A stretch of 8,497 bases of DNA from Bacillota bacterium (GTDB taxonomy: Bacteria; Bacillota; Sulfobacillia; JAJZYS01; JAJYTV01), in NCBI GenBank assembly GCA_021806845.1, contig JAKAPV010000125.1:1-8497 (forward strand), given 5' to 3'. The position numbers and the translations under genes are program-made. The notes under the pieces were generated by a model, which did no database searches, was not told the origin of the DNA, and was given only the letters and a program-made list of their open reading frames with translations. Of the stretch, positions 1 through 5,590 are shown piece by piece. Positions within the stretch are counted from its first letter, which is position 1. Every line of letters begins with the position of its first letter.

Positions 1-111
1 TCCGATCTACCCGCGGTGTCCCCCGAGCACCGCCGCGAGATCATCGCCTCGACGTCGGGGACCGGCCCAGTTATAAATGATTATCTGGCAGTGGAGCGAG
101 ATCGCTTGTGA
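1..111 (+). CDS. Probable type II antitoxin, C-terminal part (5' end outside window)
   Basis: An open frame enters from the left edge and ends at the TGA at 109-111, giving about 36 residues that finish in DYLAVERDRL. Its stop overlaps the GTG start of the PIN-domain toxin gene (GTGA, 4 nt), the translational coupling typical of antitoxin-toxin pairs. The tail is short and charged, as antitoxin C-termini that wrap the toxin usually are. The DNA-binding N-terminus that would assign it to VapB, Phd/YefM or another family is outside the window. The role as neutraliser of the downstream ribonuclease and co-repressor of the operon is inferred from position, not from a recognised motif. Confidence 0.5.
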   Translation, partial: SDLPAVSPEHRREIIASTSGTGPVINDYLAVERDRL

Positions 112-548
112 TCGTCTATGTGGATTCATCTGTATTGGCGCGGGCGTACCTCGCCGATGAACAGGGACACAGAGAGGCGGCCTTGCTCCTCGACGACACC
201 GATGTCGGCCTCGTGACCGGCACATGGACCAGGATCGAGGTGTCGGGAGCGATCGTCAGAGCTTCAGCCGCAGGGGGCATCGACCGCGCGGGTCTGCTTG
301 AACTGCTGGATAGCGATCTGGGCGACGCGGGCCGTGTGGCGGTCGTAACGGCCGACCAGGCAGAGATCGAAGCCAAAGCCCTGACGCTAGTCCGCGAACA
401 CGGGCTGAGAGCGATGGATGCATGGCATCTGGCGGTGGCCGTCCTTACTCTGCCGGACCTCGCCGAGCCCGGAGAGGAAACGGGGCTCGCCACGCGGGAT
501 GAGAAGCAGGGAGAAGTCGCGCAAGCCCTCGGCTTGGTCCTCGTGTGA
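108..548 (+). CDS. vapC: VapC-type PIN-domain ribonuclease toxin
   Basis: This 146-residue protein has the usual length of a VapC toxin, a Mg2+-dependent endoribonuclease that cuts tRNA or rRNA when its antitoxin is degraded. The four acidic positions of the PIN fold are visible: D6 in MIVYVDSSVL, E44 in TRIEVSGAI, D104 in RAMDAWHLAVA and D131 in LATRDEKQ. The (A/M)DAxHLA motif at about 102-109 is highly characteristic. The GTG start at 108 places VYVDSS at the very N-terminus, as in the family, and overlaps the stop of the upstream frame by 4 nt. A weak GGAG lies at 93-96. All catalytic positions are present, so the toxin is probably active. The PIN fold is clear; calling it a toxin relies on the paired upstream frame. 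Confidence 0.88.
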   Translation: MIVYVDSSVLARAYLADEQGHREAALLLDDTDVGLVTGTWTRIEVSGAIVRASAAGGIDRAGLLELLDSDLGDAGRVAVVTADQAEIEAKALTLVREHGLRAMDAWHLAVAVLTLPDLAEPGEETGLATRDEKQGEVAQALGLVLV

Positions 549-634
549 TGGATCCCTTGGGAGTGACGGCAAAACAGTCGGTGATCTGTTGACTGTATGA
601 CGCACGCTTTGCGCAAGGGTTGCTTGACACGGCT

Positions 635-643
635 AAGGAGGTG
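635..643 (+). promoter_or_regulatory. Strong ribosome binding site of the nucleotidyltransferase gene
   Basis: AAGGAGGTG ends 5 nt before the ATG at 649 and is nearly a full complement of the 16S rRNA 3' end, so it fixes the start. A TTGACA at 624-629 lies just upstream, but no -10 element follows at a usable distance, so no promoter is called. Confidence 0.75.
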
Positions 644-648
644 CTTTT

Positions 649-981
649 ATGGGCGAACGAGCACCTGACGTCGAACGAATCGTAAGTCAGTTCGTTGCTG
701 CTTTGAGTTCGCAGGTCCACGTGGACAAGGTGATCCTCTTTGGCTCGCGAGCGCGAGGGGAAGCAACTGATGACAGCGATATCGACCTGCTGATAATTTC
801 ATCTGATTTTGGTCGTGATATCCTCGCGGACTACACTCTGCTGTATAGGTGCATGCCATTGGCGCCTGTAGACATCGATGTGATTCCTCATACGCCCGGA
901 CAGATTGCAGCTGCTGAACCCGAGACTTTTCTAGCGACCGCTCTGGAAGATGGCGTCGTGGTCTATCCCCGTGCAGGTTGA
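649..981 (+). CDS. MNT-type minimal nucleotidyltransferase
   Basis: This 110-residue protein has the minimal DNA polymerase beta-like nucleotidyltransferase fold. GSRARG at 32-37 is the nucleotide-binding loop. D44 and D46 in DDSDIDLLI are the first two metal-binding aspartates, and a third carboxylate is supplied by VDIDVI (D75 or D77). In MNT/HEPN systems such proteins act as antitoxins that add AMP to a HEPN ribonuclease; other solo relatives have no known substrate. No HEPN-like helical partner is encoded next to it: vapC lies upstream and the next gene is a convergent acetyltransferase. Its third codon positions are visibly richer in A/T than those of its neighbours (for example gat, ata, att, tca, ttt, ggt, cgt), which suggests a separate origin. 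Domain assignment is firm, biological role open. Confidence 0.85.
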   Translation: MGERAPDVERIVSQFVAALSSQVHVDKVILFGSRARGEATDDSDIDLLIISSDFGRDILADYTLLYRCMPLAPVDIDVIPHTPGQIAAAEPETFLATALEDGVVVYPRAG

Positions 982-1034
982 ACCTCCCTGATCAGATGGC
1001 CACTAGCGCGATGCTATCGGGCACTGGGCAACGC

Positions 1035-1724
1035 TCACCGACCACTGGCAACCCGGCCAAGAGATCGGAGGTTCGATACATCTGAAATGTGGGGATCCCA
1101 CGGTTTAAGTGAACTGTGCAGCGATTCTGGGCCGGTCTCTGAGTGCGAGCCTCCGAGCACGAACTTGGCCACCACCCAGTGATGCTTCCCCAAGCGACGG
1201 ACCCGCTCAAACCCGTGCCGCTCGAACATGGCGACCGGTCCGTTGTAAATGTACGGCAATGACTTGGAGACCGCCCGTCCGTCTAGATCTTCGGGATAGC
1301 TCTCGACCGTCCCGCCCCCGAGCCGCGCGGTCTCATCCAATGCCCCGGCCAGCGCGGTGGCGGCGACCCCGCGACCGCGGTACTTGCGGTCGACGAACAA
1401 GCATGTGATCCGCCAATCGGGAAGAGCACTGACCCCTTCGTCGTAGGCACGTCGATTCTTAATGCCGGGCAGCTCATCCGTTGGACCGAACTGGCACCAG
1501 CCCACGCAGGTCGGGCCATTGTAAACGAGGGCGGCGTGCGCCTGACCCTCTCGGACCCGCCGTTCCTTCGCGGACCGATTGTGTTCTGCGCTCGTCTTGC
1601 TCATCTCAGGGTGAAATCCCATGCACCAGCAACCGCCCCAGACTCCGTTGTGACGCTCAACCAGTTGCACAAAATCCGGCCACGTGGATGCATCCAGCGG
1701 CCTCACATGATAGCCCGTCACCAT
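1035..1724 (-). CDS. GNAT-family N-acetyltransferase with C-terminal extension
   Basis: This 229-residue protein is a GCN5-related acetyltransferase, transferring acetyl from acetyl-CoA to an amine. Motif A is LFVDRKYRGRGVAATAL at about 109-125, with RGRGVA (116-121) as the pyrophosphate-binding loop. FERHGFERVRRLGKHHWVV (about 167-185) is the usual last strand region. The N-terminal GGCWCMGF (30-37) is typical of a soluble GNAT subgroup in high-GC bacteria; its substrate is unknown. The ATG at 1724 is preceded on the - strand by AGAAGGTG at a good distance. Recognisable homology stops near residue 190. The last 40 or so residues are rich in S, H and P with different codon choice, and look like readthrough into former non-coding DNA. 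The gene converges on the nucleotidyltransferase gene. Confidence 0.85.
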   Translation of the reverse strand: MVTGYHVRPLDASTWPDFVQLVERHNGVWGGCWCMGFHPEMSKTSAEHNRSAKERRVREGQAHAALVYNGPTCVGWCQFGPTDELPGIKNRRAYDEGVSALPDWRITCLFVDRKYRGRGVAATALAGALDETARLGGGTVESYPEDLDGRAVSKSLPYIYNGPVAMFERHGFERVRRLGKHHWVVAKFVLGGSHSETGPESLHSSLKPWDPHISDVSNLRSLGRVASGR

Positions 1725-1835
1725 TCACCTTCTCCCGACCGGTAAACCCCGCATCGCCAAGGAAGCAGTTCCCCGCTCAGGGTCGCGGTCCTGCGCAGGG
1801 CGGCGTCACTGCCGGCCGCGCGGTCTCTTAGGAGG

Positions 1836-1892
1836 ATGACCCAAGGAACGCACCGAACCTCTGTTCGGAAGAAGAGAGAGGGGACGCACTGA
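1836..1892 (+). other. Possible 18-codon leader reading frame ending on the cupin start codon
   Basis: An ATG at 1836 opens an 18-codon frame whose TGA (1890-1892) shares one base with the ATG of the cupin gene (TGATG), a geometry used in translational coupling. AGGAGG at 1830-1835 directly abuts this ATG, leaving no spacer, so initiation here should be poor. No peptide motif is visible. It may be chance in a 167-nt leader. Confidence 0.2.
1853..1868 (+). promoter_or_regulatory. Perfect palindrome CCGAAC-N4-GTTCGG, LexA-box-like operator or leader hairpin
   Basis: The two 6-base arms, 1853-1858 and 1863-1868, are exact inverted repeats around CTCT. The core CGAAC-N4-GTTCG matches the half-sites of the LexA box of Gram-positive bacteria; the four central bases fit the published consensus only partly. 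It lies 23 nt before the cupin ATG, about 10 nt before its ribosome binding site, in the spacer between two divergent genes. In RNA the same bases could form a 6-bp stem with a tetraloop. Which function applies cannot be decided from one copy. Confidence 0.4.
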
Positions 1893-2410
1893 TGGCTGAA
1901 GAGAAGGCCCGCCTCAGCGAGTCGGCGGTCGAGTGGTACGTGGAGACATCGCCCAAGGGCCGCTACGAATCGCACAACAAGAGCATGTCGAACGAACTCA
2001 CCGCTCCCGCCCGCGTGCAGCCCAGCTTTCCTTGGCGCGAGGATGAGCACGCGCCGGTGAGAAAGCGGCCGTTTGAAGTGGAGATGGTGAAGCTTCGGCC
2101 CGGCAAGTGGAACTGCCCGCGCCACTACCATTCCGAACAGTGGGAGTATTACATCGTCGTTTCCGGCCGGGGAGAGATGATGCAGGAGCAGGGCACGCCG
2201 TCGATCCCCATGGAGCCGGGAGACCACATCGTGCAGCCGCCGGGCTGGATCCACACGGTCGCGAACACCGGCGAGGAGGACCTCGTCTACTACGTGATCG
2301 CCGACAATCCGGACGACGAGCACTGCTACTATCCAGATTCGGACAAGTGGCTCGGCGCCGACACCATCTTCCGTATGCAACGGGTCGACTACTTTGACGG
2401 TGAGGAGTAG
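1892..2410 (+). CDS. Small single-domain cupin protein
   Basis: This 172-residue protein carries one cupin barrel with both conserved motifs. Motif 1 runs from G71 through H78 and H80 to E85 and G92. Motif 2 is an exact match: G110, P116, G118, H121 and N125 at the canonical spacings. H78, H80, E85 and H121 would hold one divalent metal ion (Fe, Mn, Zn or Ni). The tail NPDDEHCYYPDSDKW resembles the YPDxD ending of a group of uncharacterised cupins often described as COG3837-like. No signal peptide or membrane segment is seen, so it is cytosolic. It could be an oxygenase, an isomerase or a metabolite-binding protein; the sequence does not decide. GAGGGG at about 1878-1883 serves as ribosome binding site. 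The thioesterase gene follows 181 nt downstream on the same strand. Confidence 0.85.
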   Translation: MAEEKARLSESAVEWYVETSPKGRYESHNKSMSNELTAPARVQPSFPWREDEHAPVRKRPFEVEMVKLRPGKWNCPRHYHSEQWEYYIVVSGRGEMMQEQGTPSIPMEPGDHIVQPPGWIHTVANTGEEDLVYYVIADNPDDEHCYYPDSDKWLGADTIFRMQRVDYFDGEE

Positions 2411-2426
2411 CCGAGATCCAAGTGGT

Positions 2427-2451
2427 GCAGGGTGGGGCCCCACCTTCCTGC
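2427..2451 (+). terminator. GC-rich hairpin after the cupin gene, possible attenuator or terminator
   Basis: The block contains the perfect palindrome GGTGGGGCCCCACC (about 2431-2444) flanked by GCAG/CTGC arms, so RNA could fold into a long stem with a small GGCC loop. It begins 16 nt after the cupin stop. No U-run follows, so it is not a classical intrinsic terminator; it could stabilise the cupin mRNA end or reduce readthrough into the thioesterase gene. Confidence 0.3.
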
Positions 2452-2576
2452 TTCGTCGACCGGGACTCTCCGCAGGCACCTGGCGCTCACACAGGAGATT
2501 TATTGGACTCGCCTTGCGTAACTGCGGCACAAGTGAAATCGTAGGTGTAACGACCATCTCGGCACTCGTGTCCATG

Positions 2577-2583
2577 GGAGGAG
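2577..2583 (+). promoter_or_regulatory. Ribosome binding site that sets the GTG start of the thioesterase
   Basis: GGAGGAG lies 8 nt before the GTG at 2592. The in-frame ATG codons further upstream (2394 and 2574) have no comparable site in front of them, so the GTG is preferred. Confidence 0.65.
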
Positions 2584-2591
2584 AATTTCGA

Positions 2592-3029
2592 GTGAAGGCC
2601 CAGGAGGCTGTGACTCCGACCTATGTCGGCACGCTCTACCCGCGGGACACCGACCACATGGGACACGTCAACGTTGCAAGCTACACTCAGATGTTTGATT
2701 CCGCGACGTGGGTCTTCTTTGACCGCCAGGGACTGGGCCGTCGCTATTTAGAGGACAACGGCTGTGGCATGGCGGCAGTGCGACAAGTGTTGACGTACAG
2801 CAAGGAACTTTTCGCTGGCGACACGGTTGTGGTGAGCACGGACATCCTGGAGGTGCAGGAGAAGACGATCCGTTTCCGCCACACCATGCAGCTCGCGGTG
2901 AGCGGGGAGCTCGTTGCCACTTCGGAGTTGGTCGGTGCTCACCTCGACCGGAAGCGCCACCGCGCCGTACCCTTTCCACCGGAAATCGCGCAACGTTTAC
3001 GCCAGCTCGTCGTCACACATCAAGAATGA
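2592..3029 (+). CDS. Hot-dog fold acyl-CoA thioesterase (4HBT family)
   Basis: From the GTG start this is a 145-residue protein, the usual size of single hot-dog thioesterases, which hydrolyse acyl-CoA or aryl-CoA to free acid and CoA as tetramers in the cytosol. The signature stretch is RDTDHMGHVNVASYTQMFD (18-36). D21 matches the catalytic aspartate of the YbgC/4-hydroxybenzoyl-CoA thioesterase group, and GHVN followed by Y31 is the conserved start of the long hot-dog helix. LFAGDTVVVSTDILEVQEKT is a typical central strand pair. The frame stays open up to an ATG at 2394 inside the cupin gene, but those 66 extra residues show no family similarity and the GTG has the ribosome binding site. 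Substrate is unknown. It may share a transcript with the cupin gene, although the gap contains a hairpin. Confidence 0.85.
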   Translation: MKAQEAVTPTYVGTLYPRDTDHMGHVNVASYTQMFDSATWVFFDRQGLGRRYLEDNGCGMAAVRQVLTYSKELFAGDTVVVSTDILEVQEKTIRFRHTMQLAVSGELVATSELVGAHLDRKRHRAVPFPPEIAQRLRQLVVTHQE

Positions 3030-3213
3030 GGTGCTTCGCGACCGAGCAGTCCTGGAGTGTAGAGGCCTGCCGCGATGCTGACGTTCGCCTCTGCGCAGGG
3101 CAGCGCCTCGCGCCTGCCGGCGGAGGCAAGATCCGACGCAGCCAACATGTCGTCCTGGAACCCGAACGCAGGCAGACGACTGATCAGTCGCAGGAGTGGC
3201 GAGCTGAATGGGC
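3030..3213. other. Intergenic spacer between convergent genes
   Basis: Several open frames cross this stretch on both strands, but none has a ribosome binding site, a family motif or consistent third-position bias. No tRNA or repeat is recognised. I see no supported gene here. Confidence 0.5.
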
Positions 3214-3241
3214 AGGCGGGGCGATCTCGGTCGCCCCGCCT
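3214..3241. terminator. Perfect 11-bp hairpin between convergent genes, probable shared transcription end
   Basis: AGGCGGGGCGA (3214-3224) and TCGCCCCGCCT (3231-3241) are exact inverted repeats with a 6-nt loop, TCTCGG. It lies 55 nt past the stop of the transporter gene on the - strand and 184 nt past the thioesterase stop on the + strand, where two converging transcripts must end. Neither side has a long T-run, so it is either a non-canonical terminator or an RNA 3'-end stabiliser. Confidence 0.55.
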
Positions 3242-3296
3242 CACTGCTTGCTTACGCTTCGGGCTCACGGGAGCTCTTCGGTATGGGAGGGTGGCT

Positions 3297-4418
3297 TCAA
3301 TCCGCGGCGGAAGGCTGCAGCCGCTGGATCGGCAGGAGGCTCCAGAGCGTCCGCATGGCCACCATCACCCAGAAGGACGCCAAGAGCAGGAAGAAGGCGA
3401 CCGCGAAGATCCCGAGGAGCGGCACTTTCAGCGCAGCATAGAGGAAGTTCGTTCCCGCGGTGAAGACGCCGAGGGGGAACGTCAGTCCCCACCAGCCGAG
3501 GTTGAAGGGGAGCCCGCGCCGCACGTAGTGCGCCGTGAACAGCATGCTCATGACGAGCCACCAAAGGCCGAAGCCCCAGAGCGCGAGGGCGGCGAGGACC
3601 GCGCCGCCGTACATGCCGTGGCCGACGGAGCCGAACAGGAGCGGCATCTGCCGACCGAGGTCAATGAGTCCCATGACGCCCGTGCCGAGCGTCCCGAGAG
3701 AGATCCAGGTGGAGATGGCCATTTCACTTGGGGGCAGTTTGTGCAGCACGAGACGCAGGAACAGGACACCGAGGATCAGGAAGGCGATGGGCACACTCAG
3801 GGCCCACTGCACCATGCTCACAAGGGTCAAGGTCCTCTCCATACCAAGCGAAGCCATGTGCGGCACGAGAAGACCGCCGCTCGCCGCCGTGACCTCCGCC
3901 GGCACGACGGGCATCAGCCACACCGCGGTCATCCGTTCGAGGCGGTGGTCGTGGCTCAGGAACATCACGTACGGAACGACGATGCCGGACGCTACCGCAA
4001 GCACGACGTTGACGATCCAGAGATCGTACGCGATGGTGAGCGACCCGGGTCCGAAGAGCGGGATCCCCATGTCGACGAAGCCGTTGACGATGGTCGTCAG
4101 CGCCATCGGGATCGCGCCGAGGAACATCGACTGCACCGGATCGTGCAGGATCTCACGCATCCCACCGCGGTCGGAGACCCAGCGGCAAACAAATAGAGCG
4201 AAGAACAGCGCCACGAGGACGATATTGACAAGCCAGAGCGCGGTTCCCGCGTTCTTGAGCCATAGCGGCCCGCCGGGCATCGTATATGCCCCGAGCGCCG
4301 TGATCCCCGTGCCCATGCCAACGGTGAACCAGTTCGGCGTGAAGCGTCTGCAAGCGCCCATGTCCCGGCCCCCCGTCTCGTTTGCCACCATTCTGGCAGG
4401 GCGGCGGGGGTGCGACAT
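3297..4418 (-). CDS. TDT-family (TehA/Mae1/SSU1/SLAC1-like) anion transporter
   Basis: This 373-residue, very hydrophobic protein has about ten membrane helices, the size and topology of the tellurite-resistance/dicarboxylate transporter family. Family hallmarks are RRFTPNWFTVGMGTGI (24-39) before and in helix 1, WLMPVVPAEV (167-176) in the middle and LGWWGLTFPLGVFTAGT (307-323) near the end. Known members are pores or exporters for malate, sulfite, chloride or nitrate. The gene lies 50 nt (54 nt from CTG-read LysR is unchanged at the stop) downstream of a LysR regulator gene on the same strand, which suggests co-transcription and control by the transported anion or a related metabolite. Start is uncertain: ATG at 4418, 4391 and 4361 are all possible. 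The 4361 start sits behind a G-rich stretch and is only five residues before the FTPNW motif; 4418 has no clear ribosome binding site. Substrate is not readable. Confidence 0.85.
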   Translation of the reverse strand: MSHPRRPARMVANETGGRDMGACRRFTPNWFTVGMGTGITALGAYTMPGGPLWLKNAGTALWLVNIVLVALFFALFVCRWVSDRGGMREILHDPVQSMFLGAIPMALTTIVNGFVDMGIPLFGPGSLTIAYDLWIVNVVLAVASGIVVPYVMFLSHDHRLERMTAVWLMPVVPAEVTAASGGLLVPHMASLGMERTLTLVSMVQWALSVPIAFLILGVLFLRLVLHKLPPSEMAISTWISLGTLGTGVMGLIDLGRQMPLLFGSVGHGMYGGAVLAALALWGFGLWWLVMSMLFTAHYVRRGLPFNLGWWGLTFPLGVFTAGTNFLYAALKVPLLGIFAVAFFLLLASFWVMVAMRTLWSLLPIQRLQPSAAD

Positions 4419-4468
4419 ACGAGCGTATCCAAGGCTCGTTCAGTACTTCTGAAGGCGGCTCGTGGACA

Positions 4469-5374
4469 TTAGAGCGGGTTCGTCCTGGCGCAGTCCCGCC
4501 GCAGTTCCGCGATCAGCGCCTGCGCCGCGGGTCCGTGCTCGTCGGCGTTCCGGCTCACCATGTGGATCTGGCGGTTCAGACGCAGCTCCGGAATCGGCAC
4601 GAAGGAGACTCCGTTCTGGGGATCCTCGGCGAGCGTATGCGAGAGAACGCTGACGCCGACATCATGGCGCACCATCGCGACGATGGCCCGCACGGAGGAG
4701 AGCTCCATGATGACGCGCATCGCGCCCAGGTCTTTATCGACGCCCCGCAGGGCCGATTCCAGGATTCTCCGCGTCCCTGAACCCTCTTCGCGCACGATCA
4801 GATCTTGGCGGGCGAGCTCCTCGACGCCGACCTCTGAACGCCCCGCGAGCGGGTGGTGAGAACTCACGATCAGACCGAGCTGGTCGCGCCAGAGGTTCGT
4901 CACGTACAAGGGCCGCTCTCTGAGCCGCCCCATGCGCCCCTCCACGATGCCGAAGTCCACCTGCCCGGTCTCGACTTGCGCCAAGACTCCCGCGCTGTTA
5001 TCGAGCGTCAGCTTCAACTGCACCGTGGGGAATTTGCGGCGGAACACGCCCAAAGGGCGCGGGAGGAATACCTCGATCACGGTATGGGATGCGGCGATGT
5101 GCACAGCGTGCTCGCCCTCCGCGATGCGGTGAACCTCCCGAAAGGCCAGCCGCCAGTCTGCCTCGATACTCTCCGCGTACTTGCGCAGAACCTCGCCGGC
5201 AGGTGAGAGCTTGGCACCGCGATTCGTGCGGGTGAATAGCCGGGTGCCGAAGTCCGCTTCGAGCGAGGAGATCTGCTGGCTGACGTTCGACACGGACATG
5301 TTGATCTGGCGAGCGGCTTCGGTCAGCTGACCTTCGCGTGCGACCGCGAGAAACACCATCAGGCGGGGGTCCAG
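4469..5374 (-). CDS. LysR-family transcriptional regulator, apparent CTG start
   Basis: A full-length LysR regulator, 301 residues from the CTG or 296 from the ATG at 5359. Counting from that ATG, the N-terminal winged helix-turn-helix spans about 1-60, with EGQLTEAARQINMSVSNVSQ (9-28) as the DNA-binding helices and LEADFGTRLFTRTNRG as the wing. The rest is the periplasmic-binding-protein-like effector domain, including PTVQLKL and VETGQVDFGIVEG, as in CysL/CbbR-like regulators. Starting at the ATG leaves the first helix short and the GGAGGAGG 22 nt away. Starting at the CTG (5374) restores LDPRLMVF, the usual N-terminal pattern (MLDPRLLxF), with ideal spacing. The TDT transporter gene follows 50 nt downstream on the same strand, so the pair is probably one unit; the effector is unknown. 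Confidence 0.9.
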   Translation of the reverse strand: MDPRLMVFLAVAREGQLTEAARQINMSVSNVSQQISSLEADFGTRLFTRTNRGAKLSPAGEVLRKYAESIEADWRLAFREVHRIAEGEHAVHIAASHTVIEVFLPRPLGVFRRKFPTVQLKLTLDNSAGVLAQVETGQVDFGIVEGRMGRLRERPLYVTNLWRDQLGLIVSSHHPLAGRSEVGVEELARQDLIVREEGSGTRRILESALRGVDKDLGAMRVIMELSSVRAIVAMVRHDVGVSVLSHTLAEDPQNGVSFVPIPELRLNRQIHMVSRNADEHGPAAQALIAELRRDCARTNPL

Positions 5375-5380
5375 TACGGT

Positions 5381-5388
5381 TCCTCCTC
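5381..5388 (-). promoter_or_regulatory. Ribosome binding site that decides the LysR start
   Basis: On the - strand GGAGGAGG precedes the CTG at 5374 by about 7 nt. The first in-frame ATG (5359) is some 22 nt away, too far for efficient initiation, so the codon used is probably CTG. Confidence 0.6.
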
Positions 5389-5477
5389 CGCAGTCTTCCG
5401 GTCTGTGGCGGGATGCCTGTACCAGACTTCGCGTCTCTCAGGGGTCGACGCTCGAGGCCGTGTCCGCTGGTGGGGAC

Positions 5478-5483
5478 ATTATA
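5478..5483 (-). promoter_or_regulatory. Candidate -10 element for the LysR-TDT unit
   Basis: On the - strand the sequence reads TATAAT, a perfect sigma-70 -10 box, about 104 nt before the LysR start. The matching -35 region (around 5500-5506) is a poor match (TTTCTT-like), as is common where an activator assists. The T/A-rich block 5478-5520 stands out in this GC-rich region, and a LysR-type binding site could lie there. Confidence 0.45.
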
Positions 5484-5523
5484 CGATTTGGCTCGGTTAA
5501 AGAAATATGTGGAACAGGCGATG

Positions 5524-5555
5524 AAAACAGGTCGGGGTAAAGCAACCCTGGCCTG
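5524..5555 (-). terminator. Probable intrinsic terminator of the lipoprotein gene
   Basis: On the - strand CAGGCCAGGGT and ACCCCGACCTG form an 11-position stem with two mismatches and a 6-nt loop (TGCTTT), followed directly by TTTT. It lies 36 nt after the lipoprotein stop, and before the candidate LysR promoter, so it would separate the two transcription units. Confidence 0.5.
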
Positions 5556-5590
5556 CAGGTGGTATGACTACTTCTCGCCCGTCGAGGCGC

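Noticed and set aside
608..616. Short palindrome TTGCGCAA before the nucleotidyltransferase gene
   Set aside because: Eight bases in GC-rich DNA are expected by chance, and no second copy is seen nearby.
624..651. TTGACA at 624-629 as a -35 box for the nucleotidyltransferase gene
   Set aside because: The -10 position would fall on the start codon and nothing upstream of it fits; chance match.
1718..2575. Long - strand open frame of 285 codons across the cupin gene
   Set aside because: The + strand cupin has exact motif 1 and motif 2 and a ribosome binding site; the - strand product shows no family features.
3020..3268. - strand frame of 82 codons in the spacer after the thioesterase
   Set aside because: A stretch looked faintly protein-like, but there is no start signal or recognised motif, and the frame crosses the terminator-like hairpin.
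3075..4196. Long + strand open frame of 373 codons
   Set aside because: It lies mostly antisense to the TDT transporter gene, whose - strand protein has clear family motifs and membrane helices. The + strand product is a highly charged, low-complexity shadow.
3535..4452. Second long + strand frame across the transporter gene
   Set aside because: Serine/arginine/proline-rich antisense shadow of GC-rich membrane protein codons; no motif or start signal.
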